A stretch of DNA of 17,297 nucleotides from a bacterium (GCA_024231375.1 JAAEQP010001013.1:1-17297), one strand, 5' to 3'. Shown: positions 1 through 6,522, counted from the first letter of the stretch. Numbers and translations are program-made. The notes: generated by a model not told the origin, from the sequence alone.

Positions 1-81
1 AGCCGTCCGAAGTACCGGATGCCGCGATTTCTCTATCTTATGTGGACCCTCGGCAAGTTGGATGTGGAGCGGGGGGGCTAA
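1..81 (+). CDS. C-terminal fragment of an unidentified protein
   Basis: Frame 1 is open from the window edge to a TAA at 79-81 and gives 26 residues ending LGKLDVERGG. The piece is basic and aromatic at its start (RPKYRMPRFLYLMW) and carries no motif I can assign. It is taken as the tail of a gene that begins upstream because the frame is open at the edge and no other frame has a better claim. A chance open frame of this length is possible, so confidence is low. Confidence 0.4.
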   Translation, partial: SRPKYRMPRFLYLMWTLGKLDVERGG

Positions 82-161
82 TGTGCGGCTGTCCAACGAG
101 CCCCGCCGCGGCGCGTCCTTCCCGGCGTCGCGCCCGCGCCGCGATCATGTCGTTTGTGTCA

Positions 162-180
162 GGGGGGCTCGTGTCCCCCC
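162..180 (-). terminator. G/C hairpin downstream of the microprotein pair
   Basis: Six G (162-167) pair with six C (175-180) around a 7-base loop, about 10 bases past the stop codon of the 26-residue ORF read on the - strand. There is no strong T run after it, so it is a weak intrinsic terminator or an RNA-stabilising 3' hairpin. It could equally serve the + strand gene ending at 81. Confidence 0.4.
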
Positions 181-189
181 AAGTCACGT

Positions 190-270
190 CTAAAACAGGT
201 TCTCGTCGAAGAGTTCGATGAAGTCGTCGATGAGCATGGCCCAGCCAATGACGTACATAATCAGAATCAT
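190..270 (-). CDS. 26-residue hydrophobic/acidic microprotein (second of a pair)
   Basis: An ATG at 268-270 opens a 26-codon frame ending in TAG at 190-192. The peptide begins MILIMYVIGWAMLI, a hydrophobic stretch, and ends in an acidic amphipathic segment (DDFIELFDENLF). It has no basic residue at all. A near-ideal Shine-Dalgarno (GGGGAGG, 281-287) lies 10 bases upstream of the start. It sits 48 bases downstream of a 36-residue ORF of similar design, and both lie behind the promoter at 502-530. The size and composition suggest a membrane-associated peptide. Its function is unknown to me: a small membrane regulator, a type I toxin-like peptide or a subunit of a larger complex would all fit. 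The SD and promoter are the evidence that it is translated; conservation is untested. Confidence 0.6.
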   Translation of the reverse strand: MILIMYVIGWAMLIDDFIELFDENLF

Positions 271-318
271 TTTCGTTGAACCTCCCCGTTGTTCCGGCCA
301 GTGGAAGCCGGTCTGTTC

Positions 319-429
319 CTAGTTGACGAAGATGTCGTAGGCTCTGTCGATGACGTCGATTCCGACAAGTTCAAGACACCAGTCCAGAACGTACCAGAAT
401 CCCCGCACGAGCGCTGCAAGTGACAGCAT
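319..429 (-). CDS. 36-residue amphipathic microprotein (first of a pair)
   Basis: An ATG at 427-429 starts a 36-codon frame ending in TAG at 319-321. The sequence starts MLSLAALVRGFWYVLDWC and continues with an alternating hydrophobic/acidic tail (LVGIDVIDRAYDIFVN). It is aromatic-rich and could form a membrane-surface helix. A Shine-Dalgarno AAGGAG at 439-444 is 9 bases from the start, and the promoter at 502-530 would give a leader of about 65 bases. The second microprotein follows within 48 bases, so the two are probably co-transcribed. Both peptides share the plan of a hydrophobic N-terminus and an acidic, Phe/Ile-rich C-terminus, but I do not recognise a family. The longer frame at 267-530 on the same strand has Ser/Thr/Arg-rich low-quality sequence and is rejected in favour of this pair. 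Confidence 0.62.
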   Translation of the reverse strand: MLSLAALVRGFWYVLDWCLELVGIDVIDRAYDIFVN

Positions 430-501
430 TTTCTTTCACTCCTTTTCTGGTTCTCCTCAGAACACACCCGTTTCGTTGACTCTTCAGTAACCCCAAGTCG
501 G

Positions 502-530
502 ATTATAGGCGCGCATTTGCAGGAGGGCAA
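502..530 (-). promoter_or_regulatory. Sigma70-type promoter for the microprotein pair
   Basis: Read on the - strand, TTGCCC (530-525) is followed after 17 bases by a perfect TATAAT (507-502). The predicted start of transcription is near 496, upstream of the Shine-Dalgarno at 439-444 and of both microprotein ORFs. It lies just past the terminator of the Cys-repeat gene, so the pair appears to be its own transcription unit. Confidence 0.6.
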
Positions 531-570
531 GGGGTTTTCGAGGCACCGCCTTCGCGAGAACGCAACAGAA

Positions 571-599
571 GAGCCCCCGAGTTGGTCGCTCGGGGGCTC
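571..599 (-). terminator. Intrinsic terminator of the Cys-repeat protein gene
   Basis: A perfect 11-bp stem (571-581 with 589-599, GAGCCCCCGAG and its complement) closes a 7-base loop 43 bases beyond the stop codon of the gene at 643-1512. On the - strand it is followed by a moderately T-rich stretch (TTCTGTTGCGTTCT), as expected for a Rho-independent terminator. Confidence 0.8.
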
Positions 600-642
600 C
601 TGATAGTGATCGTATATACGGCTTCGTCGTTCTACTTGGAGA

Positions 643-1512
643 CTACGCGCCGGATTCCTCTTCGGTCGACGTGTCAGCCGCTGCGGTCTTGGCTACGCAC
701 TTGGCGCACTTCTCGTCGCTGTCCGCGCAGCATGACTTAGCGGAGCTGTCGGCGGCCTCCGATTTGGCTACGCACTTGGCGCATTTCGAGCCGTCGGCAG
801 GGCAGCAGCCTTCCTTAGCCACGGCACCCTGAGCGCCTGACGCACAACAGGATTTGGTGTCTGCGGCGGTCTTAGCGGCGCACTTGGCGCATTTCGAGCC
901 GTCGGAAGGGCAGCAGCCTTTCTTGGCTACGGCGCCCTGAGCGCCTGATGCGCAACAGGACTTCGTGGCCTTGGCGGGACACTTGGCGCACTTGGTACCG
1001 TCGGTTGGGCAGCAGCCCTTCTTGGCCACAGCACCCTTGAGCGGACACCCAGCGGCTTCGTCGCATGTGGCGGCGTCTTTCGCGCCGGACGCACAGCAGG
1101 ACTTGGCCGCGCCATCCACGGCAGGCGTCAATACAGCGCCTTGTGCGGTCTTGGCCGCACCACCGGAACTACAGCACGACTTCTTGGCGGCTGCGGCTTT
1201 CAAGGGGCATGTGCCAGCCTTGGCCGCCTTCGCGCCTTTGGCTCCCGATGAGCAACAGGACTTCGCGGGTCCGTCAACGGCGGGTGTCAACGTAGCAGCG
1301 CTGGCGGTTTTGGCAGCGCCACTAGAGGGACAACACCCAGCCGCTTTGGCCGTCGCGGGGGTAGCTGCTGCCTTGGATGGGCAGGTGGAACCCGCTTCTG
1401 TTGAAGGGCTTACAGCATTCATCGCCGCTTGAAGCATGGAGGTCGGCGCGAACGCGATAGCTACGGCAACAGCCGCAACCCCGAATAATATGGCAATTCC
1501 ACTTTTCTTCAT
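643..1512 (-). CDS. Exported cysteine-rich CC/CxxC repeat protein
   Basis: The 289-residue product starts with a Sec signal (MKKSGIAILFGVAAVAVAIA, cleavage probably around residues 28-32) and is otherwise Ala/Lys/Ser/Gly with 32 Cys. Ten CC doublets (60/61, 86/87, 113/114, 139/140, 167/168, 186/187, 200/201, 222/223, 236/237, 261/262) and four CAKC motifs (175-178, 208-211, 244-247, 269-272) occur in regular repeats. Two units of about 53 residues (65-117, 118-172) share LTPAVDG-AKSCC, and three units of about 33-36 residues (from 160, 193 and 229) share GAVAK-GCCP-DG-KCAKC. The tail is acidic. A GGGAGAGAG ribosome site precedes the ATG, and a terminator follows. I do not recognise a named family. 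Metal sequestration, or a disulphide-crosslinked envelope or surface role, is inference from the thiol pattern. Long + strand frames inside it are mirror images of the repeats. Confidence 0.85.
   Translation of the reverse strand: MKKSGIAILFGVAAVAVAIAFAPTSMLQAAMNAVSPSTEAGSTCPSKAAATPATAKAAGCCPSSGAAKTASAATLTPAVDGPAKSCCSSGAKGAKAAKAGTCPLKAAAAKKSCCSSGGAAKTAQGAVLTPAVDGAAKSCCASGAKDAATCDEAAGCPLKGAVAKKGCCPTDGTKCAKCPAKATKSCCASGAQGAVAKKGCCPSDGSKCAKCAAKTAADTKSCCASGAQGAVAKEGCCPADGSKCAKCVAKSEAADSSAKSCCADSDEKCAKCVAKTAAADTSTEEESGA
723..1320 (-). repeat. In-gene tandem repeats of the Cys-rich protein
   Basis: Two repeat types can be read at protein level: 53-residue units at about 1320-1162 and 1161-997, then 33-36-residue units beginning at about 1035, 936 and 828. 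The last ones are close copies at DNA level too (recurring stretches around ggcagcagcc and cacttggcgca), which suggests recent tandem duplication within the gene. Confidence 0.7.
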
Positions 1513-1730
1513 AATCTCTCTCCCTAGCGTTCAAACGTCCGGCCGCACCAGCCTCAGTCGGCTCAGGTGTCTAGCCCTACGCTATTTCCTCTGACCAAGA
1601 CAGGAACGCCCAATGTACGGCTCGCATTCCCGGAATGACCGCAATAGAGTGCCAGATTCGAGGGGGCATTCTCCAGTCGGGGAGGATGGGACCGATGCGA
1701 CGTACGGAACCGATGGGGGGAGATCGCCGT

Positions 1731-2159
1731 TCACCGGTCGGATTCGAGGCGTTTGCCGAGGCTGACGACGTCGTCCACGGCGAATCCGATCTTCTTGTAG
1801 AACTCGATGACGCCGGTATTCGAGGTGCGGACCTGCAGGTTGATTTTGGGGCAGCCTTTCGCGCGGAGAAGGGTTTCGGCCTCTTCCATCATGCGCCTGC
1901 CGAGACCCGTGCGCTGGTGGTCGGGATGAACGGCGAGGTAGTTGATCCAGCCCCGATGGCCTTCGTACCCCACCATCACCGTGGCGACCACGCGAGCGTC
2001 CGCACACGCAACCAGGAACGTGTCCGCCTGCACCTTGAGCTTGCGTTGGATGTCGCGATGGGGGTCGTTGGAGGGACTGACGAGTCCGCATGCCCTCCAC
2101 AGGTCGATCACGGACTCTTCGTCATCTCGCCCAAAAGGCCTGATCTGCACGTCTGCCAT
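1731..2159 (-). CDS. ypeA: GNAT family N-acetyltransferase, YpeA-like
   Basis: The 142-residue protein is a single GNAT domain. The acetyl-CoA loop is VHPDHQRTGLGRRM (77-90), preceded by the beta-4 strand WINYLAV, and the C-terminal half has the typical GVIEFYKKIGF (116-126). The motifs LWRACGL near residue 20, NDPHRDIQRK (31-40), GYEGHRG (64-70) and the ending VVSLGKRL match what I know of Escherichia coli YpeA along the whole length, so the subfamily call is fairly firm. The acceptor substrate is not known. The ATG is preceded by GAGG at 8-bases spacing. It lies 146 bases downstream of the isomerase gene on the same strand, with a long hairpin between them, so co-transcription is uncertain. 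Confidence 0.85.
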   Translation of the reverse strand: MADVQIRPFGRDDEESVIDLWRACGLVSPSNDPHRDIQRKLKVQADTFLVACADARVVATVMVGYEGHRGWINYLAVHPDHQRTGLGRRMMEEAETLLRAKGCPKINLQVRTSNTGVIEFYKKIGFAVDDVVSLGKRLESDR

Positions 2160-2235
2160 TTCTGCGCCTCACGACCGCGTTTGCCGCCTAGGGAGCAGGA
2201 ACCAGGCGGACTCGAACTGACTCAACCACGAAGCG

Positions 2236-2265
2236 AGAGAGAGGAGAGTGACCTCTCCTCTCTCT
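2236..2265 (-). terminator. Perfect 13-bp GA/CT-repeat hairpin
   Basis: Positions 2236-2248 (AGAGAGAGGAGAG) pair perfectly with 2253-2265 around a TGAC loop. It lies 41 bases past the stop of the isomerase gene and upstream of the acetyltransferase gene. No strong T run follows on either strand, so termination is the likeliest role, but an mRNA-stabilising or purely structural element is possible. Confidence 0.5.
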
Positions 2266-2305
2266 ACTACTCAGTATGCGCAGTGTGAGCGATCAATCCG
2301 AAGGC

Positions 2306-3160
2306 CTACGCCGTCACTTCGCTCATGGCCGCGGTTAGGGCGGCCACGCCTTGGGTGATATCGCCAATGCGGTCGTCGCCGGCTTCGCGTTCGAATATGT
2401 AGCTGCCGGCGTAATCCGCTTCGGCGAGGACACGGACGAAGGCGGTCCAGTCGACTTCGCCGGTTCCCACGACGACTTCGGCGCCCCATTCGCCCTTGGC
2501 GGCGGGTCGCGTGCCGTCCTTGACGTGGACTTGCTTGACGTGGGGCACGAGGCGGCGCAGAGCGTCAATGGGGTCGTCCATGTCGTAGAGGATCATGTTG
2601 GCGGGGTCGAAGTTGACGGCGACGTTCGAGACGCCACGCTGCTGCATCTGGTCCAGGAACATGATGAGCGTTTCGGCGGTTTCCTGACCGGTTTCTAGCA
2701 AGAGGGAACCGCCGTCAGCGGCGAAGAGGCCGGCGAGGTCGGCCACGCGGCCGCTGAGTTTGTCGAACGTGGGGTCGCTGGGTTCGTGGGGGAGAAAGCC
2801 CGCGTGGGTGCTGACGAGGTCGAGTCCCATGGCTTTGGCCGTGACTGCGGCGTCTACGGCGAGGGCAAGGTTCTCGTCCCAATACTGGTCGGGCACAACG
2901 CCGCCGGTGAGACGGATGGCCTCGGGCGACGAATAGTCTTCGCCCATGGTCGCGAACATGCCGGACACGATGCTAATGCCCGATTCGGCGAGAATCTCCT
3001 GGACGCCTTCCCACGTGCCGGGATCGTCCCGGTGGGGGGTGAGCCCGAGCTGGACCTGTTTGAGACCAAGGGCGTTGACCTTGTCGGCCAGGTCCCGCGG
3101 ACCAGTAGCCTGAAGCGACCAACTGCACACGCCGATCTGTTCTGGTGTCTGTATCTTCAC
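2306..3160 (-). CDS. Sugar phosphate isomerase/epimerase (xylose isomerase-like TIM barrel)
   Basis: The 284-residue protein matches the AP-endonuclease-2/xylose-isomerase-like barrel. The first strand reads IGVCSWSLQ (9-17), and the probable divalent metal ligands are H119 (STHAGF), E156 (LLLETGQE), D185 (NFDPAN), H212 (VHVKDG) and E258 (FERE). Members interconvert ketoses or epimerise inositol- and sugar-like substrates; the exact substrate cannot be read from sequence. There is no signal peptide, so it is cytoplasmic. The start codon is GTG at 3158-3160, preceded by GGGAGG with 9-bases spacing, and no in-frame ATG is better placed. It is transcribed divergently from the protease gene across a 321-bp gap. 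It is probably part of the strain's carbohydrate catabolism. Confidence 0.85.
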   Translation of the reverse strand: MKIQTPEQIGVCSWSLQATGPRDLADKVNALGLKQVQLGLTPHRDDPGTWEGVQEILAESGISIVSGMFATMGEDYSSPEAIRLTGGVVPDQYWDENLALAVDAAVTAKAMGLDLVSTHAGFLPHEPSDPTFDKLSGRVADLAGLFAADGGSLLLETGQETAETLIMFLDQMQQRGVSNVAVNFDPANMILYDMDDPIDALRRLVPHVKQVHVKDGTRPAAKGEWGAEVVVGTGEVDWTAFVRVLAEADYAGSYIFEREAGDDRIGDITQGVAALTAAMSEVTA

Positions 3161-3232
3161 GCCGATGTACCTCCCGTGTCATGCGCGTGCCGAGCGGCGG
3201 CCGCGCCTACTGTGCGCGTTTCCTCGATGTTC

Positions 3233-3252
3233 GCCAGACCCGTGGGTCTGGC
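3233..3252. repeat. 9-bp palindrome between divergent genes
   Basis: GCCAGACCC and GGGTCTGGC face each other with a 2-base centre. It lies in the 321-bp gap between the GTG start of the isomerase (3160, -) and the protease gene (3482, +), about 70 bases upstream of the isomerase start. It could be an operator for a dimeric regulator or a cruciform or hairpin. Nothing else in 3161-3360 is recognisable. Confidence 0.4.
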
Positions 3253-3366
3253 CAAACAGCAGCATCCGCATTGGACTCCCGTGGGGCCCCAAGCGTGGAT
3301 GTCCTGCTATCGTACATGGGTCGGTTCGCGCCGTCAACGAGGCCATCCTCCGCAGAGGGAGATGCA

Positions 3367-3375
3367 TGCTATACT
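3367..3375 (+). promoter_or_regulatory. Candidate extended -10 promoter for the secreted protease
   Basis: TGCTATACT is an extended -10 box (TGN followed by TATACT). No good -35 hexamer is present 17 bases upstream, as is usual for extended -10 promoters. Transcription would start near 3382, about 100 bases before the chosen ATG at 3482. Confidence 0.4.
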
Positions 3376-3408
3376 CCTGACGAGATGAAGCTACCGAGAG
3401 GTGACGCA

Positions 3409-3444
3409 ATGAAGACGCGAGGGCGGCAGTGGGTTGGGCACTAA
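3409..3444 (+). CDS. Possible 11-codon leader peptide upstream of the protease
   Basis: ATG at 3409 begins MKTRGRQWVGH and stops with TAA at 3442-3444. It has a good ribosome site, GAGAGGTGA, just upstream. The same frame also has an ATG at 3385, which would make 19 residues starting almost at the predicted transcript 5' end. It ends 37 bases before the protease ATG. A translated short upstream ORF could set protease expression, but ORFs of this length arise often by chance. Confidence 0.25.
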   Translation: MKTRGRQWVGH

Positions 3445-3481
3445 GCGCTTGGCTTCTGAAGGGGTTGAGGGACGGAACAGG

Positions 3482-5440
3482 ATGCTTCTGAGACGAGCTA
3501 TCATCCTCATGTTTGTCGTTCTGGTTTCTTTCCCTGCGCTTGCGCAGGAGAAGATTCTGGATTTTCCCATTAACTGGGACAAGCGAGGGGTCTACGGCAA
3601 GTTTCTGCCGACGAACGAACAGGGCAAGCGTGGTGCGTGGTCGTGTGGACAGGTGGCGCACGCGATGATCATGCGGTACCACGCGATGCACAACAACCTG
3701 CAGATTCAAGGCAGCCATTTCTACTACATGCAGGGCACGGGCCAGCGCGTGTCGGCCGACTTCGATGAGCCTTTCCGATGGGACGAAATGCTGCCTTCCT
3801 TGAAGGGCATCCCGCTTGATGATCCCCGCGTCGATCCGGTGGCGGATTTCGTGTACCGGTTCTGCGTGGCGATGCGGACGGACTGGTGGGACCCCGCCCG
3901 CAAGGCCTGGGTGAGTGACTACCACGCCAAGGAGGCGATGGCGCGGTACTACGGGATCGACGTCAGAGAATACCGGCGAGGGCCCTTGGCGAAATGGGCT
4001 GAACAGCACTCGTGGGACGAGTTGTACGAGAGAATCAATCGGGATATCGACGCGGGGCTGCCATGTGAACTGGTTGTTACGGGGATCGGCAAGGTCTGCC
4101 ATGAGGTTATCATCACCGGATACCGAAAGGTGGGCGATCACTACGAGTACACAATCCATTTCGGCGGACCCCGGTACGACCCGTCAAGGAGCTTTCGCCT
4201 GGACCGCCCAATCCTGGGCTGGAACGACCCGGATCACTTCCTTATTTCGTGGGGTATCAAACCGTATCCGAAAGGACAGCGTGCGCCGCGCTACAACACC
4301 GTTTTGCAGGAGTTCGGCGCGCTCGATTCCTTTTCGAGAGCGGACATCGTGTGGGACGGGAGCGAGTACGCGCTCGCTATGCCATCGGGGCGGAATGGGG
4401 AGCGCAGTGTCGTGTTTCAACGGCTCAACGCCTCCGGCCGCGCGATCGGTGAACGCGTGGTGGTGGCGTCCGACTGCTACAAGCTGCCCAAGCCGGCGAT
4501 AGAATCGGGTGGGGACCAGTACGCCGTGGCATGGTTGGGCTCTGGCAGTTCCGGGTCCGGCATCCACTTCGCCCTCCTTTCCGAGAGTGGTAAACGGGTG
4601 CTGCCCGCGGACGTCCACATTAGCGGCGCCCTGTCGTGGCCAGGAATCGCATGGTCCGGATCGCATTTCGGGCTCAGCTATCTCGAAGGGACCGATGTGA
4701 AGCTCGCTCTCATCGACGGCGATGGTGTGACTCAGCGGACTACGTCCGTGGCGGAAGCCAAGGTTGCACCTAGTGTCGTGTGGAGCAATGGTCGCTACGC
4801 GGTCGCGTGCATCGACAACCACAGCACCGAGGTGTGCCTTCGATTGCTCGACGAAGAGGGAGAACCCATGGGCGGCCTGCAGACTCTATTCGTCGATGGA
4901 GCGAAGGGGATGAGAGAATGCCGCATTGCCTCTGCTGAAGACGGATATGGACTGGCGTTCATCAAAGATAGACCCGACGGACCGCCGGTTGCGGCGTTCT
5001 GCTTGGCGGACAGGAATGGCAATTTCCTGCCGGGCAGCCTGGTGACCGTGTCCGACCCGAAACAGAATGCCCGCACCATCGATGTGTCGTTTCACAACGG
5101 CATCTTCTATGTGTCCTACCGTCATCGACCCGGATCCTACGGGCTCTATCTTGGGCGAGTCTCGCGCGAGGGTGAGGTCCTGGACACGCGTTGGTTGGGT
5201 CATCGCCCGGACTCCGTCTGTCACACGCAGGGCCCTGATGGCGTGAACGTTGTTTCTCTACGGAATATCCCACGCGGCAAGGGGATTGAGGTGGTCAGCT
5301 GTATCGTGCCTCGGGATGAGGACGGGAAGGCGCCGAGGGGGCTGCGTCCCTCCGTCTGGGCAGTTACCGTGGCAGTCCTTGTTGGTCTTGGCGCTGTCGC
5401 GGCGTTGCGCCGGAAGACCAGGTCAGGCACCCGTCAGTAG
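3482..5440 (+). CDS. Secreted C10-like cysteine protease with beta-propeller and C-terminal membrane anchor
   Basis: The frame is open from a TTG at 3434, but the ATG at 3482 places a signal peptide (MLLRRAIILMFVVLVSFPAL, cut after ALAQ) at the terminus, so I use it (652 residues). Residues 51-230 match papain-like family C10 (streptopain): C55 in SCGQVAHAMIMRYH aligns with the catalytic Cys motif, FRWDEMLP (98-105) and the DYHAKEAMARYYGID block are typical, and H207 in CHEVIITGYR followed by YTIHFGG fits the catalytic His and following strand. Residues 285-600 hold six or seven units about 50 apart with a W-D/S-G-x-YA core (WDGSEYALAM, AWSGSHFGLSY, VWSNGRYAVA), which suggests a beta-propeller. 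Residues 624-642 form a transmembrane helix followed by RRK. It is probably a cell-surface protease. Its last 7 bases overlap the convergent gene. Confidence 0.8.
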   Translation: MLLRRAIILMFVVLVSFPALAQEKILDFPINWDKRGVYGKFLPTNEQGKRGAWSCGQVAHAMIMRYHAMHNNLQIQGSHFYYMQGTGQRVSADFDEPFRWDEMLPSLKGIPLDDPRVDPVADFVYRFCVAMRTDWWDPARKAWVSDYHAKEAMARYYGIDVREYRRGPLAKWAEQHSWDELYERINRDIDAGLPCELVVTGIGKVCHEVIITGYRKVGDHYEYTIHFGGPRYDPSRSFRLDRPILGWNDPDHFLISWGIKPYPKGQRAPRYNTVLQEFGALDSFSRADIVWDGSEYALAMPSGRNGERSVVFQRLNASGRAIGERVVVASDCYKLPKPAIESGGDQYAVAWLGSGSSGSGIHFALLSESGKRVLPADVHISGALSWPGIAWSGSHFGLSYLEGTDVKLALIDGDGVTQRTTSVAEAKVAPSVVWSNGRYAVACIDNHSTEVCLRLLDEEGEPMGGLQTLFVDGAKGMRECRIASAEDGYGLAFIKDRPDGPPVAAFCLADRNGNFLPGSLVTVSDPKQNARTIDVSFHNGIFYVSYRHRPGSYGLYLGRVSREGEVLDTRWLGHRPDSVCHTQGPDGVNVVSLRNIPRGKGIEVVSCIVPRDEDGKAPRGLRPSVWAVTVAVLVGLGAVAALRRKTRSGTRQ

Positions 5441-6120
5441 ACAAACGGAATGAAGGCCTTCGTCCTCTTCTCCCACTCCTCGAACTGATCGCCGTAGTTG
5501 GCGCGCAGATGCTTGGTCAACGACGGGATGAAGGCGAACACGAATCCCGCCGCCAGGGCCAAAGGAACAATCGCCGACCACACGTTCCGCGTGGCCAGCG
5601 CCCACGCCGCCACCCACAAGGTGTCGCCTGAGTAGTTGATGTGGCGCGCGTACCGGAACAGGCCCTGGGTGTAGAGCTTGCCTTTGTTGGCCGGATCGGC
5701 TTTGAACCGCTTGCGTTGGAGTTCGGACCCGGTGTTGAGGTAACTGCCCAGAAGGAAGAGCCCCACCGCCACCGCGTCGAGTAGATCCAGCCCGGCCGGT
5801 TCGCGCGCACCGAGGACGGCGAATCCCACTTGGTAGATCGCCAATGCGAACACAACGCCGCCGAGTTCATCCCACGCAAACCGGCGTTTGAGCAACACGA
5901 ACAGCGTCAGCGCTATCCGCACAAACGACAGGACGCCAAAAGAGAAGAGCATAATGCGGCGGGCAAGGCTTGCGGGGTCGGCCGGCTCCATGCCGCACCA
6001 TGAGCAAAGGAGGTTCGCGCCTCCTCCGAAGTAGATCCATCCGGCAAAGGCCAGGAAACAGCCGTGGAGCGCTGTGCATACGATTCTTGGGGCGGGAGAG
6101 GTTTCTTCCTGTCCATGCAT
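5434..6120 (-). CDS. Multi-pass membrane protein, DUF1295/isoprenylcysteine methyltransferase-like
   Basis: The 228-residue protein has about six hydrophobic helices (around 14-30, 55-77, 86-104, 112-127, 165-178, 183-202). The C-terminal signature GLFRYARHINYSGDTLWV (153-170) and the end YGDQFEEWEKRTKAFIPF are typical of the steroid-5-alpha-reductase-like DUF1295 and ICMT-type membrane enzymes. Those bind NADPH or S-adenosylmethionine between the last helices and act on lipid-like substrates. Which reaction applies here is not decidable. The ATG at 6118-6120 follows AGGAGA at a good distance. The gene is convergent with the protease gene and the two share 7 bases (5434-5440). It seems to be monocistronic. 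Confidence 0.75.
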   Translation of the reverse strand: MHGQEETSPAPRIVCTALHGCFLAFAGWIYFGGGANLLCSWCGMEPADPASLARRIMLFSFGVLSFVRIALTLFVLLKRRFAWDELGGVVFALAIYQVGFAVLGAREPAGLDLLDAVAVGLFLLGSYLNTGSELQRKRFKADPANKGKLYTQGLFRYARHINYSGDTLWVAAWALATRNVWSAIVPLALAAGFVFAFIPSLTKHLRANYGDQFEEWEKRTKAFIPFVY

Positions 6121-6235
6121 GGGTAATCTCCTATCTGCGTTCGGCCTGCGTCCATCCTACTACTGAGTCGTCCTGGGCGGCTCGGAGTCTGGGCAGTCGT
6201 TGGCGGCACGTTGGGGGCAGAGGTGTGCCCAGTCC

Positions 6236-6316
6236 GTCATGCTGAGCGTGAGCGAAGCATCTCACACTCCAGGGCAGCCGCCGGATAAACGAGATCTTCA
6301 CTGCGTTCAGAATGAC
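6236..6316. repeat. REP/MITE-like palindromic intergenic element
   Basis: Left arm gtcatgctgagcg...cgaagcatctc and right arm gagatcttcactgcgttcagaatgac are imperfect inverted complements of each other over about 27 bases, separated by a short centre. This wording (CATGCTGAGCG, GAAGCATCTC, CAGAATGAC) recurs as a dispersed intergenic element in many bacterial genomes as far as I know. It lies between two - strand genes and may act as a hairpin terminator after the zinc-ribbon gene at 6370. Confidence 0.65.
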
Positions 6317-6369
6317 GCGAAGGGGCCATCAGTTCCTCTCGGGCCAAGCTATGCTGCCTCAGGTAGCCC

Positions 6370-6522
6370 CTACTTCTTCTCGACCCAGGGCCAGGGATAC
6401 CCGCAGATCGGGCATGTCTCGTGCCGCTCCTCGTATTCGTAGCGGCAATGCAGGCAGGTCACAGTCTTCGGAGGCGGGTCCTGCTTCCGTTTGCTAGGTT
6501 TCGGCTTCTTCTTCGCCACCAT
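6370..6522 (-). CDS. Small zinc-ribbon protein (50 residues)
   Basis: The start ATG at 6520-6522 and stop TAG at 6370-6372 give 50 residues. Residues 1-20 are a Lys/Pro-rich tail (MVAKKKPKPSKRKQDPPPK), and residues 23-40 hold two CxxC knuckles, CLHC (23-26) and CPIC (37-40), separated by 10 residues, a classic zinc ribbon. The end GYPWPWVEKK is aromatic. It begins only 8 bases after the stop of the GH4 gene, so the two are probably translated from one mRNA. Its own ribosome site is poor (AGG), consistent with translational coupling. The role is unknown; zinc ribbons of this size often bind nucleic acid or act as adaptor modules. Confidence 0.75.
   Translation of the reverse strand: MVAKKKPKPSKRKQDPPPKTVTCLHCRYEYEERHETCPICGYPWPWVEKK

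Noticed and set aside
82..221. ATG overlapping the TAA at 79-81, 46-codon + strand frame
   Set aside because: No ribosome site, Arg/Pro/Ala composition, and it runs over the hairpin at 162-180 and into the microprotein gene.
267..530. 87-codon - strand frame over the microprotein region
   Set aside because: Ser/Thr/Arg-rich, overlaps the TATAAT promoter, and its frame conflicts with two shorter ORFs that have strong ribosome sites.
965..1432. 155-codon + strand frame inside the Cys-repeat gene
   Set aside because: It mirrors the repeats (Ala/Pro/Leu-rich) and lacks a ribosome site; the - strand frame has a signal peptide, ribosome site and terminator.
2160..2305. tRNA-like GTTCGAGTCC on the - strand near 2210
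   Set aside because: The flanking bases do not pair to form a T-stem, and no acceptor or anticodon arm can be drawn.
3434..3481. N-terminal extension of the protease from a TTG at 3434
   Set aside because: It would bury the signal peptide 16 residues inside, and ATG 3482 gives a standard signal sequence.
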